A stretch of DNA of 64,000 nt from Bacteroidales bacterium (GCA_014800795.1 JAAVFL010000008.1:143542-207541); one strand, 5' to 3'; positions 9,248 through 20,943 are shown, counted from the first letter of the stretch. Notes: generated from the letters alone by a model not told the origin. Made by a program: numbers and translations.

Positions 9248-10825
9248 TCAATCGGCATACCGGGCGGCAACTTCATTTGCAGCAGCCGTCAGTTTTGCGG
9301 TGCAGTCGTCTGTCAGCTTTCCGCCACGGATCACATAAAGTACGTCAGCCTGATATTTTGCATGCAGAAGCTGAAGAAGAGCATCCTGGAATTCTGCAAC
9401 CTTATCCACCGGAACATTACTCAGCAGACCATTTACACCGCAGAATATCACGGCAACCTCCTCCTCTACTGCCCAGGTCTTATACTGAGGCTGAATGAGC
9501 AGACGCTCGTTTTTACGGCCACGGTCGATCACGCGTGCTGTCACCGGATCGATATCACCGCCGAACTTTGTAAACGATTCCAGCTCGCGGAACTGAGCCT
9601 GGTCGATCTTTAATGTACCGGCCACCTTCTTCATCGACTTGATCTGTGCGTTACCACCCACGCGGCTCACGGAGATACCTACGTTGATGGCAGGACGTAT
9701 ACCACGGTTGAAGAGAGCGGTCTCAAGATAGATCTGGCCGTCTGTGATTGATATCACATTGGTCGGGATATATGCAGAGACATCGCCGGCTTGTGTTTCG
9801 ATAATTGGGAGAGCCGTGAGCGAACCGCCACCTTTCACCATCGGCTTGAGTACGGCGGGAAGGTCGTTCATCGATTCGGCTACCTCCTGATTGTCGATAA
9901 TTTTTGCAGCACGCTCGAGCAAGCGCGAATGCAGATAGAAAATATCACCCGGATAAGCCTCGCGACCGGAAGGACGCTTCAGGATAAGCGAAATCTCACG
10001 ATATGCCACAGCCTGTTTTGAAAGATCATCGTATACGATGAGAGCATCGCGGCCGGTATCGCGAATATACTCGCCGATAGCGACTCCAGCGAACGGCGAA
10101 TAATAGCGCATAGCGGCAGAGTCCGAAGCCGACGCTGCCACCACACATGTATAGTCGAGCGCACCATGCTGACGAAGCGTCTCCACAAGCGCTGCGATTG
10201 ACGACGCCTTCTGACCGATCGCTACATAGATACAGTATACAGGCTTACCCTCCTCAAAATTTTTACGCTGGTTGATTATCGTGTCGATCGCGATGGCTGT
10301 CTTGCCGATCTGGCGGTCGCCGATGATAAGCTCGCGCTGACCACGGCCGATGGGAACCATCGCGTCAACAGCCTTTATACCGGTCTGGAGAGGCTGGTTT
10401 ACTGGCTGACGGAAGATAACCCCCGGCGCCTTACGCTCAAGAGGCATAAGGATACGATCCCCTTCGATAGGACCGCGACCGTCGATTGGCTCACCGAGAA
10501 TATTTATTACGCGACCGAACACTCCCTCACCTACGGGAATGGAAGCAATCTCACCGGTACGGCGAACAGACATGTTTTCTGTAACCTTGTTAACATCGTT
10601 GAGCAGAATCACACCAACGTTACTTTCCTCAAGGTTGAGCGCCACGCCTTTCACACCGTTTTCAAACTCCACTAACTCGTTGGCACAAACATTGTCGAGA
10701 CCATAGACATGGGCAACGCCGTCGCCGACATTAAGCACAGTGCCTACCTCCTCGAATGCCACCGTCCTGTTGACGTTCTCGAGTTGCTGCTTTAAAACTT
10801 CTGATATCTCGCTTGGATTAATCAT
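9248..10825 (-). CDS. atpA: ATP synthase F1 subunit alpha
   Basis: 525 residues, the non-catalytic nucleotide-binding subunit of the F1 head. The P-loop GDRQIGKT is at residues 169-176, and the beta-barrel domain ([14 protein letters not shown]) lies at the N-terminus. The signature [14 protein letters not shown] is present. It is 107 bases downstream of atpH and precedes atpG, the usual Bacteroidetes order. Confidence 0.97.
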   Translation of the reverse strand: MINPSEISEVLKQQLENVNRTVAFEEVGTVLNVGDGVAHVYGLDNVCANELVEFENGVKGVALNLEESNVGVILLNDVNKVTENMSVRRTGEIASIPVGEGVFGRVINILGEPIDGRGPIEGDRILMPLERKAPGVIFRQPVNQPLQTGIKAVDAMVPIGRGQRELIIGDRQIGKTAIAIDTIINQRKNFEEGKPVYCIYVAIGQKASSIAALVETLRQHGALDYTCVVAASASDSAAMRYYSPFAGVAIGEYIRDTGRDALIVYDDLSKQAVAYREISLILKRPSGREAYPGDIFYLHSRLLERAAKIIDNQEVAESMNDLPAVLKPMVKGGGSLTALPIIETQAGDVSAYIPTNVISITDGQIYLETALFNRGIRPAINVGISVSRVGGNAQIKSMKKVAGTLKIDQAQFRELESFTKFGGDIDPVTARVIDRGRKNERLLIQPQYKTWAVEEEVAVIFCGVNGLLSNVPVDKVAEFQDALLQLLHAKYQADVLYVIRGGKLTDDCTAKLTAAANEVAARYAD

Positions 10826-10932
10826 TCTGTAGTGATTATATAAGGTAAGAGAGTATTCTTAATTTCTTTTCTGTTAACGGGTGAGCCTTTCACAGCTACA
10901 CTCCTAAATAACTTTTCTATGTTGGATTCTGG

Positions 10933-11481
10933 TCAGCCGAGCAGTTTTAAACGAAGCTGTTCAAGCTGATTCTTCACTGAAGTATCGAGTTTCTCGGAAT
11001 CTATTGTCACGGTGAAACCGCCTATCAGTTCCGGATCCACCTTAAAGGTGTATTCCATCGTACCCCCGTTCAGATGAGAAACTATAAGCTGCTTAAGCCT
11101 GTTTTCTTCCGCTTCTGCCATTTTGGCAGCTGCCGTCACCGTCACACGATAGATATTGTTCGCCTTGCGGTAATCATCGCAATATGAGCGGGCTATGTCG
11201 CGAGCCAAATCCAGACGTTCGTTCTTCTTGAGAAGTTGAAGAAAATCCGAGAACGTCGAATCCGAAGCCGACGCACCTGATGCCGTCATGAGCAGCTCAA
11301 TCTTCTTGTCGGAAGCGATGAACGGATTGGAGAGCGTATTCTGAAGCGCGGGACATGAGGCAAAACTGTCGTACAGGGTGTTCGATAGCTGATATATCCT
11401 CTTGTCATCGTGGCGCTCTATGGCGACTTTCAGCAATGCCTTGGCATACCGCCGTGGAATCAGACCGTCATTCATATTCAA
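10933..11481 (-). CDS. atpH: ATP synthase F1 subunit delta
   Basis: 182 residues, OSCP/delta family. The N-terminal segment IPRRYAKALLKVAIE and the C-terminal VDPELIGGFTVTIDSEKLDTS are characteristic. Delta clamps the peripheral stalk (AtpF) to the top of the alpha3beta3 head. It lies 39 bases after atpF and 107 bases before atpA. Confidence 0.93.
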   Translation of the reverse strand: MNMNDGLIPRRYAKALLKVAIERHDDKRIYQLSNTLYDSFASCPALQNTLSNPFIASDKKIELLMTASGASASDSTFSDFLQLLKKNERLDLARDIARSYCDDYRKANNIYRVTVTAAAKMAEAEENRLKQLIVSHLNGGTMEYTFKVDPELIGGFTVTIDSEKLDTSVKNQLEQLRLKLLG

Positions 11482-11520
11482 ATGTTTGGTTGGTTACTGG
11501 ATTACCTGATGAAAGTCCGC

Positions 11521-12018
11521 TCAGTTACTCTTTTCTATCTCGTCGAGAAGCGAATTCACCAAACGCTGCTGAGCCTCTGTATCCTTAAGCTGTTCGCGGG
11601 TAACCTGATCGGCTATAGCGAGCGCGTACCGGCTCACCTCATCGCGAAGGCTTTGTTCAGCTTCCTTACGGCTTTGCTCGATACTCTGTTTGGCACTGTC
11701 CATCACTTTCTGCGCTTCTTTCTTGGCCTCGTCGCGTGCCTCCTCGATGATCTGCGTTTTCATCTTGTTGGCTTCAGCTATGATGTCGGCTTGCTGGTGG
11801 CGGGCCTCAGCCACAAACTGCTGGGCCTGCTGCTGGGCAGTGTCAAGCTGCGATTTTGCATTCTGGGCATATTCGACCCCCTTCTCGATCAGGTCAGCGC
11901 GGCTGTCCACACCTTTGAGAATCGCAGGCCATGCGTATTTCCACAAAATGAACAGGAGGATCGCAAAAGCCACGAACATCCAGATTGTCAAACCGAAATC
12001 TACTTTAAAAAGTTCCAT
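11521..12018 (-). CDS. atpF: ATP synthase Fo subunit b
   Basis: 165 residues: one N-terminal membrane helix (about residues 9-27, TIWMFVAFAILLFILWKY) followed by a long, strongly charged helix rich in Ala, Gln, Glu and Lys, as expected for the dimeric peripheral stalk. It is separated from atpE by a 204-base spacer with a strong hairpin, and leads into atpH after 39 bases. Confidence 0.93.
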   Translation of the reverse strand: MELFKVDFGLTIWMFVAFAILLFILWKYAWPAILKGVDSRADLIEKGVEYAQNAKSQLDTAQQQAQQFVAEARHQQADIIAEANKMKTQIIEEARDEAKKEAQKVMDSAKQSIEQSRKEAEQSLRDEVSRYALAIADQVTREQLKDTEAQQRLVNSLLDEIEKSN

Positions 12019-12133
12019 AAACGTCTTGTAAAAGATTCGTTGTGTTTAGGGCTCCGTCTATGGCGACGGATTCGTTAAGAAAAAAGTAAAGCGACCGGCA
12101 TAGAGCCTTTGTCTGAGCCACCGCATCGCGCGG

Positions 12134-12159
12134 TGCGGAGACATAGCTGTATCTCCGCA
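12134..12159 (-). promoter_or_regulatory. Strong hairpin in the atpE-atpF spacer
   Basis: TGCGGAGA and TCTCCGCA form a perfect 8-bp stem around a 10-base loop. They lie in the middle of the unusually long 204-base gap between atpE and atpF. No U-tract follows, so a terminator is unlikely. A 3' stabiliser or processing point that raises atpE relative to atpF is a reasonable guess, since the c subunit is needed in many more copies. A smaller palindrome, TTGCCGGCAA, lies at 12185-12194. Confidence 0.45.
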
Positions 12160-12222
12160 CACGCCGGTTGCGGACGTAACATTTTTGCCGGCAAGAACAT
12201 TAATACCTGCCGCATCAAGATA

Positions 12223-12492
<270 letters not shown>

Positions 12493-12529
12493 TTATGATT
12501 TGTTATTTATTTCATTTCTATAGACCGGA

Positions 12530-13705
12530 TTATTTGGCCGCCGCTACTGAAGGAGCATCAGCTTTGCCACCGGCTGTTTCTTCCCGCTTGCGATCCTCTT
12601 TCTCATGATGCTCTTCCTGAGCCAGCGAGATAAAGATCGTTGAAAGCATAGTAAACACATACGCCTGAATGAAACTGACAAGCACATCGATCAGAAGCAT
12701 GAATACCGAAAACACCACTGATACCACAGAAGTCCCGGCTGCAACGGCATATCCCATAGCGCCAAAGATAAATATCAGAAGCGTAAGAACCAGCACGATC
12801 ATATGGCCACCCATCATATTGGCAAACAGACGCACCGTAAGAGCTGCCGGCTTCGTAAACATACCGAAAATCTCTATCACAGGCATGATGGGAAGGGGGC
12901 ACTTCAACCACAATGGCACATCCGGCCAGAAGATTTCTTTCCAATAATGCTTGTTGCCGAAGCAGTTTGTCATGATAAACGTCATTATGGCGAGTACCAT
13001 CGTCACCGCTATATTGCCGGTCACATTCGCTCCACCGGGGAACACCACTATAAGACCCAGAAGGTTCATAAAGAAGATGAAAAAGAATACCGTGAGAAGA
13101 TAAGGCGCGAATTTCGGCGCCTTATCCTTGAGGGTAGACTTAATAACACCGTCATATATAAATGTCACAAGGCTCTCGATCGCACCACGCGTTTTACGGG
13201 GCGCCTTGAAAGGATTCCTGCGATGCCAGCGGGCCAGATCGATAAGTAACCATAACACAATCAGACATGCGATAAATATCGCACAAACATTTTTGGTTAT
13301 AGAAATATCCAAGGGCTTAGATTCCTTGCCATCCACTATTTCCACAAGCTTTCCTTTATACTCCCCCTCCTGAGCTATACGGAATGTGGCATTACCGTCC
13401 ACATACGTATCTCCCCCCGTAACACGGGATGAAGAGAAAATATGAAGTCCGTCGGTGCCAAATACGATAATGGGAAGAGGTATCCGCTTGTGATGGTTAA
13501 AGGGAACTTCCCAGCCGTAAGCGTCGCCGAGATGCTCGAAGATAATCTCCTTAAGATCAGGTTTCTCCTCTTCGGCATGCTCCCTTGCATTGTCAAGCTG
13601 TCCGGCGATGTCCTCCTCAACGATGTTCCCGCTTCCGGCAACCTCTGCTCTACAGAAGACCGAAAGAGAAATCATCAGAGTCAATATCAAAAGAATACGC
13701 TTCAT
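12530..13705 (-). CDS. atpB: ATP synthase Fo subunit a with exported N-terminal domain
   Basis: 391 residues, longer than the ~270 of E. coli subunit a. It opens with a signal-peptide-like hydrophobic run (RILLILTLMISLSVF) and about 115 residues that probably lie outside the membrane. The membrane domain starts near residue 138. The essential channel arginine is R292 in LTVRLFANMMGGH. This extended N-terminus is usual for Bacteroidetes AtpB. The C-terminal tail (HHEKEDRKREE) is charged. It lies between atpC and atpE. Confidence 0.95.
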   Translation of the reverse strand: MKRILLILTLMISLSVFCRAEVAGSGNIVEEDIAGQLDNAREHAEEEKPDLKEIIFEHLGDAYGWEVPFNHHKRIPLPIIVFGTDGLHIFSSSRVTGGDTYVDGNATFRIAQEGEYKGKLVEIVDGKESKPLDISITKNVCAIFIACLIVLWLLIDLARWHRRNPFKAPRKTRGAIESLVTFIYDGVIKSTLKDKAPKFAPYLLTVFFFIFFMNLLGLIVVFPGGANVTGNIAVTMVLAIMTFIMTNCFGNKHYWKEIFWPDVPLWLKCPLPIMPVIEIFGMFTKPAALTVRLFANMMGGHMIVLVLTLLIFIFGAMGYAVAAGTSVVSVVFSVFMLLIDVLVSFIQAYVFTMLSTIFISLAQEEHHEKEDRKREETAGGKADAPSVAAAK

Positions 13706-13751
13706 TTCGTTACTTTAACGGATAGTGATTGGTTCTGAATATGATATGCCA

Positions 13752-13985
13752 TCAATAGATACACACCGAAACCACATCATTGTCTACATCAGCTATGCCC
13801 CCTGCCACATCCACAGAATGCTCCTCGGAATCGAGTTTATACACAATCTTGCCGCTGACAAGCGTCGACACAATCGAAGCGTGATGAGGAAGCACCGTAA
13901 AACGCCCCATCTCACCAGGAAGCGTGACAGAGGCCGCCTCCCCCTCGAAAAGTATCTTTTCGGCAGAAATTATTTTCAGTGTCAT
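13752..13985 (-). CDS. atpC: ATP synthase F1 subunit epsilon, short form
   Basis: 77 residues, containing only the N-terminal beta-sandwich (LPGEMGRFTVLPHHASIVSTL is the family core). The C-terminal helical hairpin that inhibits the enzyme in E. coli and Bacillus is absent. This is a natural short form, not a truncation: the stop is clean and atpB follows after 46 bases. It lies 35 bases after atpD. Confidence 0.92.
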   Translation of the reverse strand: MTLKIISAEKILFEGEAASVTLPGEMGRFTVLPHHASIVSTLVSGKIVYKLDSEEHSVDVAGGIADVDNDVVSVCIY

Positions 13986-14020
13986 CGTGTAGATCGGATG
14001 CTAAAGTTGAGTAGTTAATA

Positions 14021-15541
<1,521 letters not shown>

Positions 15542-15610
15542 TTATGGGATATTCTAATTTATTTTTCTAAAATTGGAATCGCTGAGATATCACTTAGTTA
15601 GCGGGGCTGC

Positions 15611-16711
15611 TCAGAAAGATCCGAAGTACCACCCCTGCCAGATGATTATTACCATCAGAACAAGGTTCACAAGGTTGATCGGAAGAAGATATTTCCACTC
15701 CAGCGACAGAAGCTGGTCGATACGCAGACGGGGATAGGTCCATTTGAACCATATGATGATGAATGAAATCACAAAAGCCTTCATCAGGAACCACACCACC
15801 GATGGGATGTAACCCATGATTTCATTGAATCCATCCCAACCTTCGATACGGAAAGGCATCCAGCCGCCGAAGAACATTAGCGTAGCCACACCGGATACTA
15901 CGAAAAGATTCAGATACTCTGCAAGATAGAAGAAACCGAAATGGATACCGGAATACTCGGTATGATAACCGGCAGTAAGCTCGCTCTCAGCCTCGGGAAG
16001 GTCAAACGGGCCACGGTTGGTTTCAGCCGTACCGGCTATCAAATAGATCACAAATGCGATAATTGCTGGTATGTGGGCAGAGAAAATGAACCAATGATCG
16101 GCCTGCTTCTCTACAATCTCCGCCACATCCATGGTACCCGCGAAAGCAACCATGGTAAGTATTGAAAGACCTACCGACAGCTCATAGCTCACCATCTGCG
16201 CGCCCGAACGAAGGGCACCGATAAGAGTGAACTTATTATTCGAGGACCACCCGGCAAGCAGAATACCGAGAACGCCAATCGAAGAGCAGGCTATAAGGAA
16301 GAAGATGCCGATATTGAAATTGATTATCTGCAAACCGTTGCCCCACGGCAGAACGGCAAAACACAGCATTGAAGCTATGATTACCAGATAGGGCGCCAGC
16401 GCAAACAGGAATTTGTCGATATGCTTCAGCTCAATCAGCTCTTTAACAAGCATCTTGAACATATCGGCAACACTCTGGAACAGACCCCACGGGCCTACGC
16501 GGTTCGGGCCCAGACGGCACTGAAAATAAGCACATATCTTACGCTCGTAAAGAATATAGAACAGCGCAAGCACAGTGTAGAGCAGAAGAATTCCGACACC
16601 TACGAGCACACACTCTATTGTGGTGGCGAGCCAGCCGGGCATACACCCGTTGAGAAGATGGTCGAACCACTCTGTCATAGAGTGGAAGTTATCAATTGTG
16701 TAATTACTCAT
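15611..16711 (-). CDS. nuoH: NADH-quinone oxidoreductase subunit H
   Basis: 366 residues, about eight to nine membrane helices. Hallmarks are [19 protein letters not shown] and [20 protein letters not shown], which form part of the quinone channel. NuoH joins the peripheral arm to the membrane arm. It follows nuoCD by 81 bases. In most bacteria with this order nuoI follows directly; here the atp genes intervene. Confidence 0.96.
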   Translation of the reverse strand: MSNYTIDNFHSMTEWFDHLLNGCMPGWLATTIECVLVGVGILLLYTVLALFYILYERKICAYFQCRLGPNRVGPWGLFQSVADMFKMLVKELIELKHIDKFLFALAPYLVIIASMLCFAVLPWGNGLQIINFNIGIFFLIACSSIGVLGILLAGWSSNNKFTLIGALRSGAQMVSYELSVGLSILTMVAFAGTMDVAEIVEKQADHWFIFSAHIPAIIAFVIYLIAGTAETNRGPFDLPEAESELTAGYHTEYSGIHFGFFYLAEYLNLFVVSGVATLMFFGGWMPFRIEGWDGFNEIMGYIPSVVWFLMKAFVISFIIIWFKWTYPRLRIDQLLSLEWKYLLPINLVNLVLMVIIIWQGWYFGSF

Positions 16712-16792
16712 AACGTGATATTCTGTAGTCGAATAACTCTTAATCGTTATTATCTGAAGAAACGTGATAGCTTGTTATATGTAGGATCGGCA

Positions 16793-18415
16793 TCAGCGGT
16801 CCATATCGGGAACTATATAGTCCATCGAGCCACCGATAGTGATAAGGTCGGCAATTTTCTGTCCACGGGTGATGTGATCCACTACTGCCGCTGCATTCAG
16901 ACTCGGAGTTGCAAGTTTCAGACGGTACGGCTTGTTTCCGCCATCACTCTCGATATACACACCAAATACACCGCGGCAACCTTCCACAACCTGGAACCAA
17001 TGTCCTGCAGGGAGTTTCAGTACCTTCGGCACCTTTGCGAGATAATCGCCTGCCGGAATATTATCGATAAGCTGCTCGATGATATGCTTGCTCTGCAGAA
17101 TCTCATCAACGCGATTCTTGAAACGCGCCATTGAATCGCCTTCTGTTCTGATTACCTGCTCGAACTTCACACGGTCATAAGCGCCGTAAGGCCGGAGCTT
17201 ACGAACATCACACGCCCAACCTGAAGCGCGGCCTGAAGGACCGGTTATAGCATAGGACAGGGCGTCTTCATAGCTCAACACACCTACACCTTCCAGACGG
17301 TTCTTGGCAATAACATTACCTGTGAACAGCTTGTTGTATTCAGCCACATTCTTATCAAGCACGGCAAGAAGCTCTTTGGTATCTTTCACAAAGTCCGGAT
17401 CGAGATCCGCCATAACTCCGCCGATACAATCGTAATTGAAAGTCATGCGGGCACCGCATGTCCGCTCCATGATGTCAAGAATCTGCTCACGCACACGTAA
17501 GGTATAGAACAGCATGGTTGTCGCACCGAGGTCCATGCAGAACGTTCCGATGAACAGACAGTGCGAGGCGATACGCGAAAGCTCGTCCATGATCGTACGG
17601 ATCACAACCGCACGTTCGGGAACCTCGATCCCGGCAGCCTTCTCGATGCAGAGACAAAGGCCATGATGATAATTGTGAGCCGAGAAATAATCGAGGCGGT
17701 CCATGTAATGGAGGGTCTGCATATATGTCAGATCCTCGCACAGCTTCTCTACACCGCGGTGGATATATCCCATGTACACATCGATCTTCTCGATTGTTTC
17801 GCCGTCGATAGCAGTACGGAAGCGTAGCACACCATGGGTCGCAGGGTGCTGCGGGCCGATATTGACAACAAAATCCTCAGGTTTGAAGACCTCGATTTCT
17901 TTCTTCTCGATTTTTCCGTCGGGCAGCTCTACCCAACTCTGAGTGTAATCGCTCTGACGCTCGTTTTCGATACTTGGAGCGTTCTCAGGGGTATTGATAT
18001 CATAATTCTTACGGAACGGATACCCCTTCCAGTCGACGCTCAGGAACAGACGGCGCATATCGGGATTATTGATAAAAATAATACCGAAGAAGTCGTATAC
18101 CTCACGCTCAAGTATCACACCTATGCGATAAAGATCCGCAATACTGTGGAGCATAGGATTTTCGACATCATCTGTCTGAACCTTTACCGACACGAATTCG
18201 CTCATTTCGGCATTGGCGAGGTAATAGATGCAACCCATCGAGGTCTTCCAATCCATACCGACGATTGTCACCAGATAATCGAACCCGTGATCGTCGCGCA
18301 GACATTTCACCAGATCATGAAGTTGCGCGTCGGCGATGTTGATGAGCAGAATCTCACCCTCCTCGAAGGTTGCTCCGGGGAATTGTTTCGAGATCTTGTT
18401 CTGCAATTCTGCCAT
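16793..18415 (-). CDS. nuoCD: NADH-quinone oxidoreductase fused subunits C and D
   Basis: 540 residues. Residues 1 to about 150 are the NuoC domain (ILEREVYDFFGIIF, WKGYPFRKNYD). Residues from about 165 are the NuoD domain, beginning NIGPQHPATHGVLRF, which lines the quinone site next to NuoB. The C-terminus retains FGVYIESDGGNKPYRLK and GGSMDYIVPDMDR. The C-D fusion occurs in enterobacteria and Bacteroidetes. It lies between nuoB and nuoH. Confidence 0.96.
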   Translation of the reverse strand: MAELQNKISKQFPGATFEEGEILLINIADAQLHDLVKCLRDDHGFDYLVTIVGMDWKTSMGCIYYLANAEMSEFVSVKVQTDDVENPMLHSIADLYRIGVILEREVYDFFGIIFINNPDMRRLFLSVDWKGYPFRKNYDINTPENAPSIENERQSDYTQSWVELPDGKIEKKEIEVFKPEDFVVNIGPQHPATHGVLRFRTAIDGETIEKIDVYMGYIHRGVEKLCEDLTYMQTLHYMDRLDYFSAHNYHHGLCLCIEKAAGIEVPERAVVIRTIMDELSRIASHCLFIGTFCMDLGATTMLFYTLRVREQILDIMERTCGARMTFNYDCIGGVMADLDPDFVKDTKELLAVLDKNVAEYNKLFTGNVIAKNRLEGVGVLSYEDALSYAITGPSGRASGWACDVRKLRPYGAYDRVKFEQVIRTEGDSMARFKNRVDEILQSKHIIEQLIDNIPAGDYLAKVPKVLKLPAGHWFQVVEGCRGVFGVYIESDGGNKPYRLKLATPSLNAAAVVDHITRGQKIADLITIGGSMDYIVPDMDR

Positions 18416-18596
18416 ATTTTTGTTTTACTACTTTATTCCGTTTACAAGCGGCTGAACAGGCGGGCGGATATGTCGTGCCATACCTCACACTCATTTTCTG
18501 TCCGTATGCCAGAATATTGATTAGCGCTCCTTTATTACAACCGGAAGAATCGTATCTACCCCCGGCATAGCTTCTGCGGCTGGAGCTCACCGTCGG

Positions 18597-19208
18597 TCAC
18601 TCAGCTTCTTCCGGATGCTCGGCAAGATATTTCTTGCGGTTCATCTTGCGGTTTACACCGCCGAAGAAACGCTCTACCTTCATTTTGCGGGAAAGCTGCA
18701 TGATACCGTAAATCATGGCTTCAGGACGGGGAGGACAACCGGGAACGAATACATCGACCGGCACAATATCCTCTATACCCTTCGCTACATGATATGATTT
18801 GCGGAACGGACCGCCTGAAATAGCGCAGCCACCGCATGCAATCACATATTTGGGTTCTGCAAGCTGATCATATAGGCGACGGAAAACCGGCACCATACGG
18901 TTCACTATCGTTCCTGCCACCATCATGAAGTCGGCCTGACGGGGCGATGAACGGGCTACTTCCCATCCGAAACGCGCCATATCGAAACGCGCGGCACCGA
19001 GCGACACGAATTCAATACCACAACAGCTGGTTGCGAAAGTCAGCGGCCACACGGAGTTCGAACGCCCCCAGTTGAAAACTTTGTCGAGAGTTCCCACCAA
19101 TACATTGGTGCCGCTGTCGCGCAGCTCTTGAACGAGTTTCTCTATATACTCGTTATCTTTCCATGCGTCATAGGGCATGGATTTCGTTGTCACATCCTTT
19201 ATTTCCAT
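18597..19208 (-). CDS. nuoB: NADH-quinone oxidoreductase subunit B
   Basis: 203 residues. The terminal cluster N2 is ligated by C62-C63 (TSCCGIEF), C128 (CGGCAISGGPF) and C158 (VPGCPPRPE). This cluster reduces quinone. The start codon overlaps the end of nuoA by 10 bases, implying coupled translation. The tail after the family domain (MNRKKYLAEHPEEAE) is short and charged. Confidence 0.96.
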   Translation of the reverse strand: MEIKDVTTKSMPYDAWKDNEYIEKLVQELRDSGTNVLVGTLDKVFNWGRSNSVWPLTFATSCCGIEFVSLGAARFDMARFGWEVARSSPRQADFMMVAGTIVNRMVPVFRRLYDQLAEPKYVIACGGCAISGGPFRKSYHVAKGIEDIVPVDVFVPGCPPRPEAMIYGIMQLSRKMKVERFFGGVNRKMNRKKYLAEHPEEAE

Positions 19209-19576
19209 TCAAGCGCTCCTTTCCGCCAGGCATATACAAGACCAAGCACTAAGATGGCAAAAAATACGGCTACGCAAGCGACCCCGGCACCTCCGAGCGA
19301 ACGGAGACATACGGCCCAGGGGAACAGGAAAACCGTTTCGACATCAAACATTAAAAAGAGGATAGCGAATAGATAGTAACCTACATGAAAACGGGTCATA
19401 GAGACACCGCGCGTAGGAATACCGCACTCATAAGCCTCTCCTTTCTGCGGGTTGAACGAACGGGGTGAAATGAGCCCCGCAAGCCACAGTGCCAGCGCCA
19501 CGAGAGCGGCGCCTGTAAGCAGCGCCACAAGGGCCATCACTGCATTGTCAATACCAAAAATTCCTAATGATATCAT
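19199..19576 (-). CDS. nuoA: NADH-quinone oxidoreductase subunit A
   Basis: 125 residues with three membrane helices. The conserved loop YECGIPTRGVSMTRFHVGYY and the following FAILFLMFDVETVFLFPWA are diagnostic. It is the first gene of the nuo train, with a likely promoter about 130 bases upstream. No nuoE, nuoF or nuoG appears in the train, so the electron donor may be ferredoxin or another carrier rather than NADH directly (inference). Confidence 0.95.
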   Translation of the reverse strand: MISLGIFGIDNAVMALVALLTGAALVALALWLAGLISPRSFNPQKGEAYECGIPTRGVSMTRFHVGYYLFAILFLMFDVETVFLFPWAVCLRSLGGAGVACVAVFFAILVLGLVYAWRKGALEWK

Positions 19577-19707
19577 AATGTTTTGAAATATTCTTATTTC
19601 GTGTTCTTTCCCATCCCTCTGTTATGCTGACAATTACAATCGCGTCCCCACACATTTCAGCCCGCCGGTGCATACCGGCCGACACAGATTCCACCCCAAT
19701 TCGTGGG

Positions 19708-19715
19708 CAAAGATA
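19708..19715 (-). promoter_or_regulatory. Probable -7 box of the nuo/atp promoter
   Basis: TATCTTTG on the minus strand fits the Bacteroidetes -7 consensus TAnnTTTG. No clear -33 TTTG was found at the right spacing. The resulting leader of about 125 bases contains a GC-rich hairpin (GCCGG and CCGGC around GTGCATA, near 19664-19680). Confidence 0.5.
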
Positions 19716-19801
19716 AGGTTTTTTTTTGAATTATAAGCCATTTTAACCATTAAAAATGCTCAGAGACTTATCCACACTACCCGATGCATATATTTTTATC
19801 A

Positions 19802-20278
19802 CTATGCAACAGCAGTCTCATACACCGTAATACCATTATCAGGAACAGGCTGCGAACGACGCACACGCTCCACGATATCAGCAACCGTCCCCTGCAAACC
19901 ATCTGCCATGAACACACTATTTTCATTTATCCCTTCTGACCGGCCGCACACTATTACCACGCGATCGACACCTCTCCATGCGCGCCATATCAGCCTGAGA
20001 CTTTTCTCCAGACCAACCGTATCCGATATCCAGTCGACAGGATGATACTGCGCCCCCGAACTGCAAGCGAGCGCTACGCCATCCTTACGGTCCATTCCTG
20101 CGAATGCCACTCTCCTACCCCTCCCACGCAATCTGTTCACGATATCGGATACCGCTTCCTGTGTCCGGTCACAACCCAACACCAATACCCGTTCCACCGA
20201 CGACCATCTGGCGCTACGGCGATCCAACCGTCCGGCCCGAAGATCCTCCATCTTCCTTTCAAGATAATTATCCGCCAT
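19802..20278 (-). CDS. Rossmann-like protein of unknown function, possibly a degenerate short-chain dehydrogenase
   Basis: 158 residues, no signal peptide. A beta-alpha-beta start is visible (VERVLVLGCDRTQEAVSDIV). VVIVCGRSEGINENSVF resembles the region after strand 4 of short-chain dehydrogenases. The glycine-rich NAD motif GxxxGxG is not intact, and the YxxxK catalytic pair is missing. The protein is also much shorter than the usual ~250 residues. It sits alone between the nuoA promoter and the terminator-like hairpin after the ompH genes. A binding or structural role is possible; no enzyme activity can be claimed. Confidence 0.6.
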   Translation of the reverse strand: MADNYLERKMEDLRAGRLDRRSARWSSVERVLVLGCDRTQEAVSDIVNRLRGRGRRVAFAGMDRKDGVALACSSGAQYHPVDWISDTVGLEKSLRLIWRAWRGVDRVVIVCGRSEGINENSVFMADGLQGTVADIVERVRRSQPVPDNGITVYETAVA

Positions 20279-20370
20279 ATCACAAATATAATTTTAATCC
20301 GCCCGCTAACAGTCGCGACGACACCGTGACCTCCGAACCCGACCGATCTCCACACATCCTGCATATACAC

Positions 20371-20409
20371 ACAAGGGGGGCACGATATATATGCATCGCA
20401 CCCCCTTGT
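20371..20409 (-). terminator. Terminator-like hairpin after the bam/ompH operon
   Basis: ACAAGGGGG (20371-20379) pairs with CCCCCTTGT (20401-20409). Further imperfect pairing occurs inside, around GCATATATATC. It lies 25 bases past the stop of the last ompH gene. The T-tract on the minus strand is weak (TTGTGTGTAT), so the call rests on the stem and the position. Confidence 0.5.
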
Positions 20410-20433
20410 AGATATAGAACTAAGGTATAAGCC

Positions 20434-20943
20434 TTATTCCTTTATACCAAGTTTGGCTTTCACCAGAGGAGTCACATCCTGAACGTCTGTCGCAGTATAT
20501 GCTGCCACACCCTCGGGGAAAATCATGGTAAAACCATTTTCAGAACCGACTGCCTTTATTGCCGTCATCACCTTCTCCTGAATAGGCTGGAGAAGCTGGG
20601 CCTGCTGACGCTGAAGATCGGCCTGAGCTGTCTGGGCAAACTGCTGCGCCTTCTTGTCAAGCTCCTGAATATCCTGCATACGGCGTTCCTTGATCGACTG
20701 CAGAGTTGTAGCGTCCTTCGACAGTTCCTGAAATTCAGCATACTTCTTCTGAAGTTCTTCGTCGATTTTAGCATATTCACTCTCATAAGTCTTGGAAGCC
20801 TCGTTGATTTTAGCCTGAGCTTCTACGAATTCGGGCATGTTAGGAATGATGTTATCAACGTCTACTGTTCCGAATTTTGGAGACTGCGCCCATGCACACA
20901 TAGGGAGTGCTACAGCAAGGGCCAAAAGAAATTTCTTGATCAT
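20434..20943 (-). CDS. OmpH/Skp-family periplasmic chaperone, copy 1
   Basis: 169 residues. A signal peptide (KKFLLALAVALPMCAWAQ) is followed by KFGTVDVDNII, then a long Gln/Glu/Lys-rich helical arm (about residues 45-130) and a short conserved end. OmpH/Skp proteins are trimeric holdases for unfolded outer-membrane proteins. It follows a paralogue by 50 bases in the operon that encodes BamA, its client-handling partner. Confidence 0.9.
   Translation of the reverse strand: MIKKFLLALAVALPMCAWAQSPKFGTVDVDNIIPNMPEFVEAQAKINEASKTYESEYAKIDEELQKKYAEFQELSKDATTLQSIKERRMQDIQELDKKAQQFAQTAQADLQRQQAQLLQPIQEKVMTAIKAVGSENGFTMIFPEGVAAYTATDVQDVTPLVKAKLGIKE

Noticed and set aside
12134-12159. Terminator between atpE and atpF
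   Set aside because: No T-tract follows the stem on the coding strand, and termination here would separate essential ATP synthase genes from their promoter.
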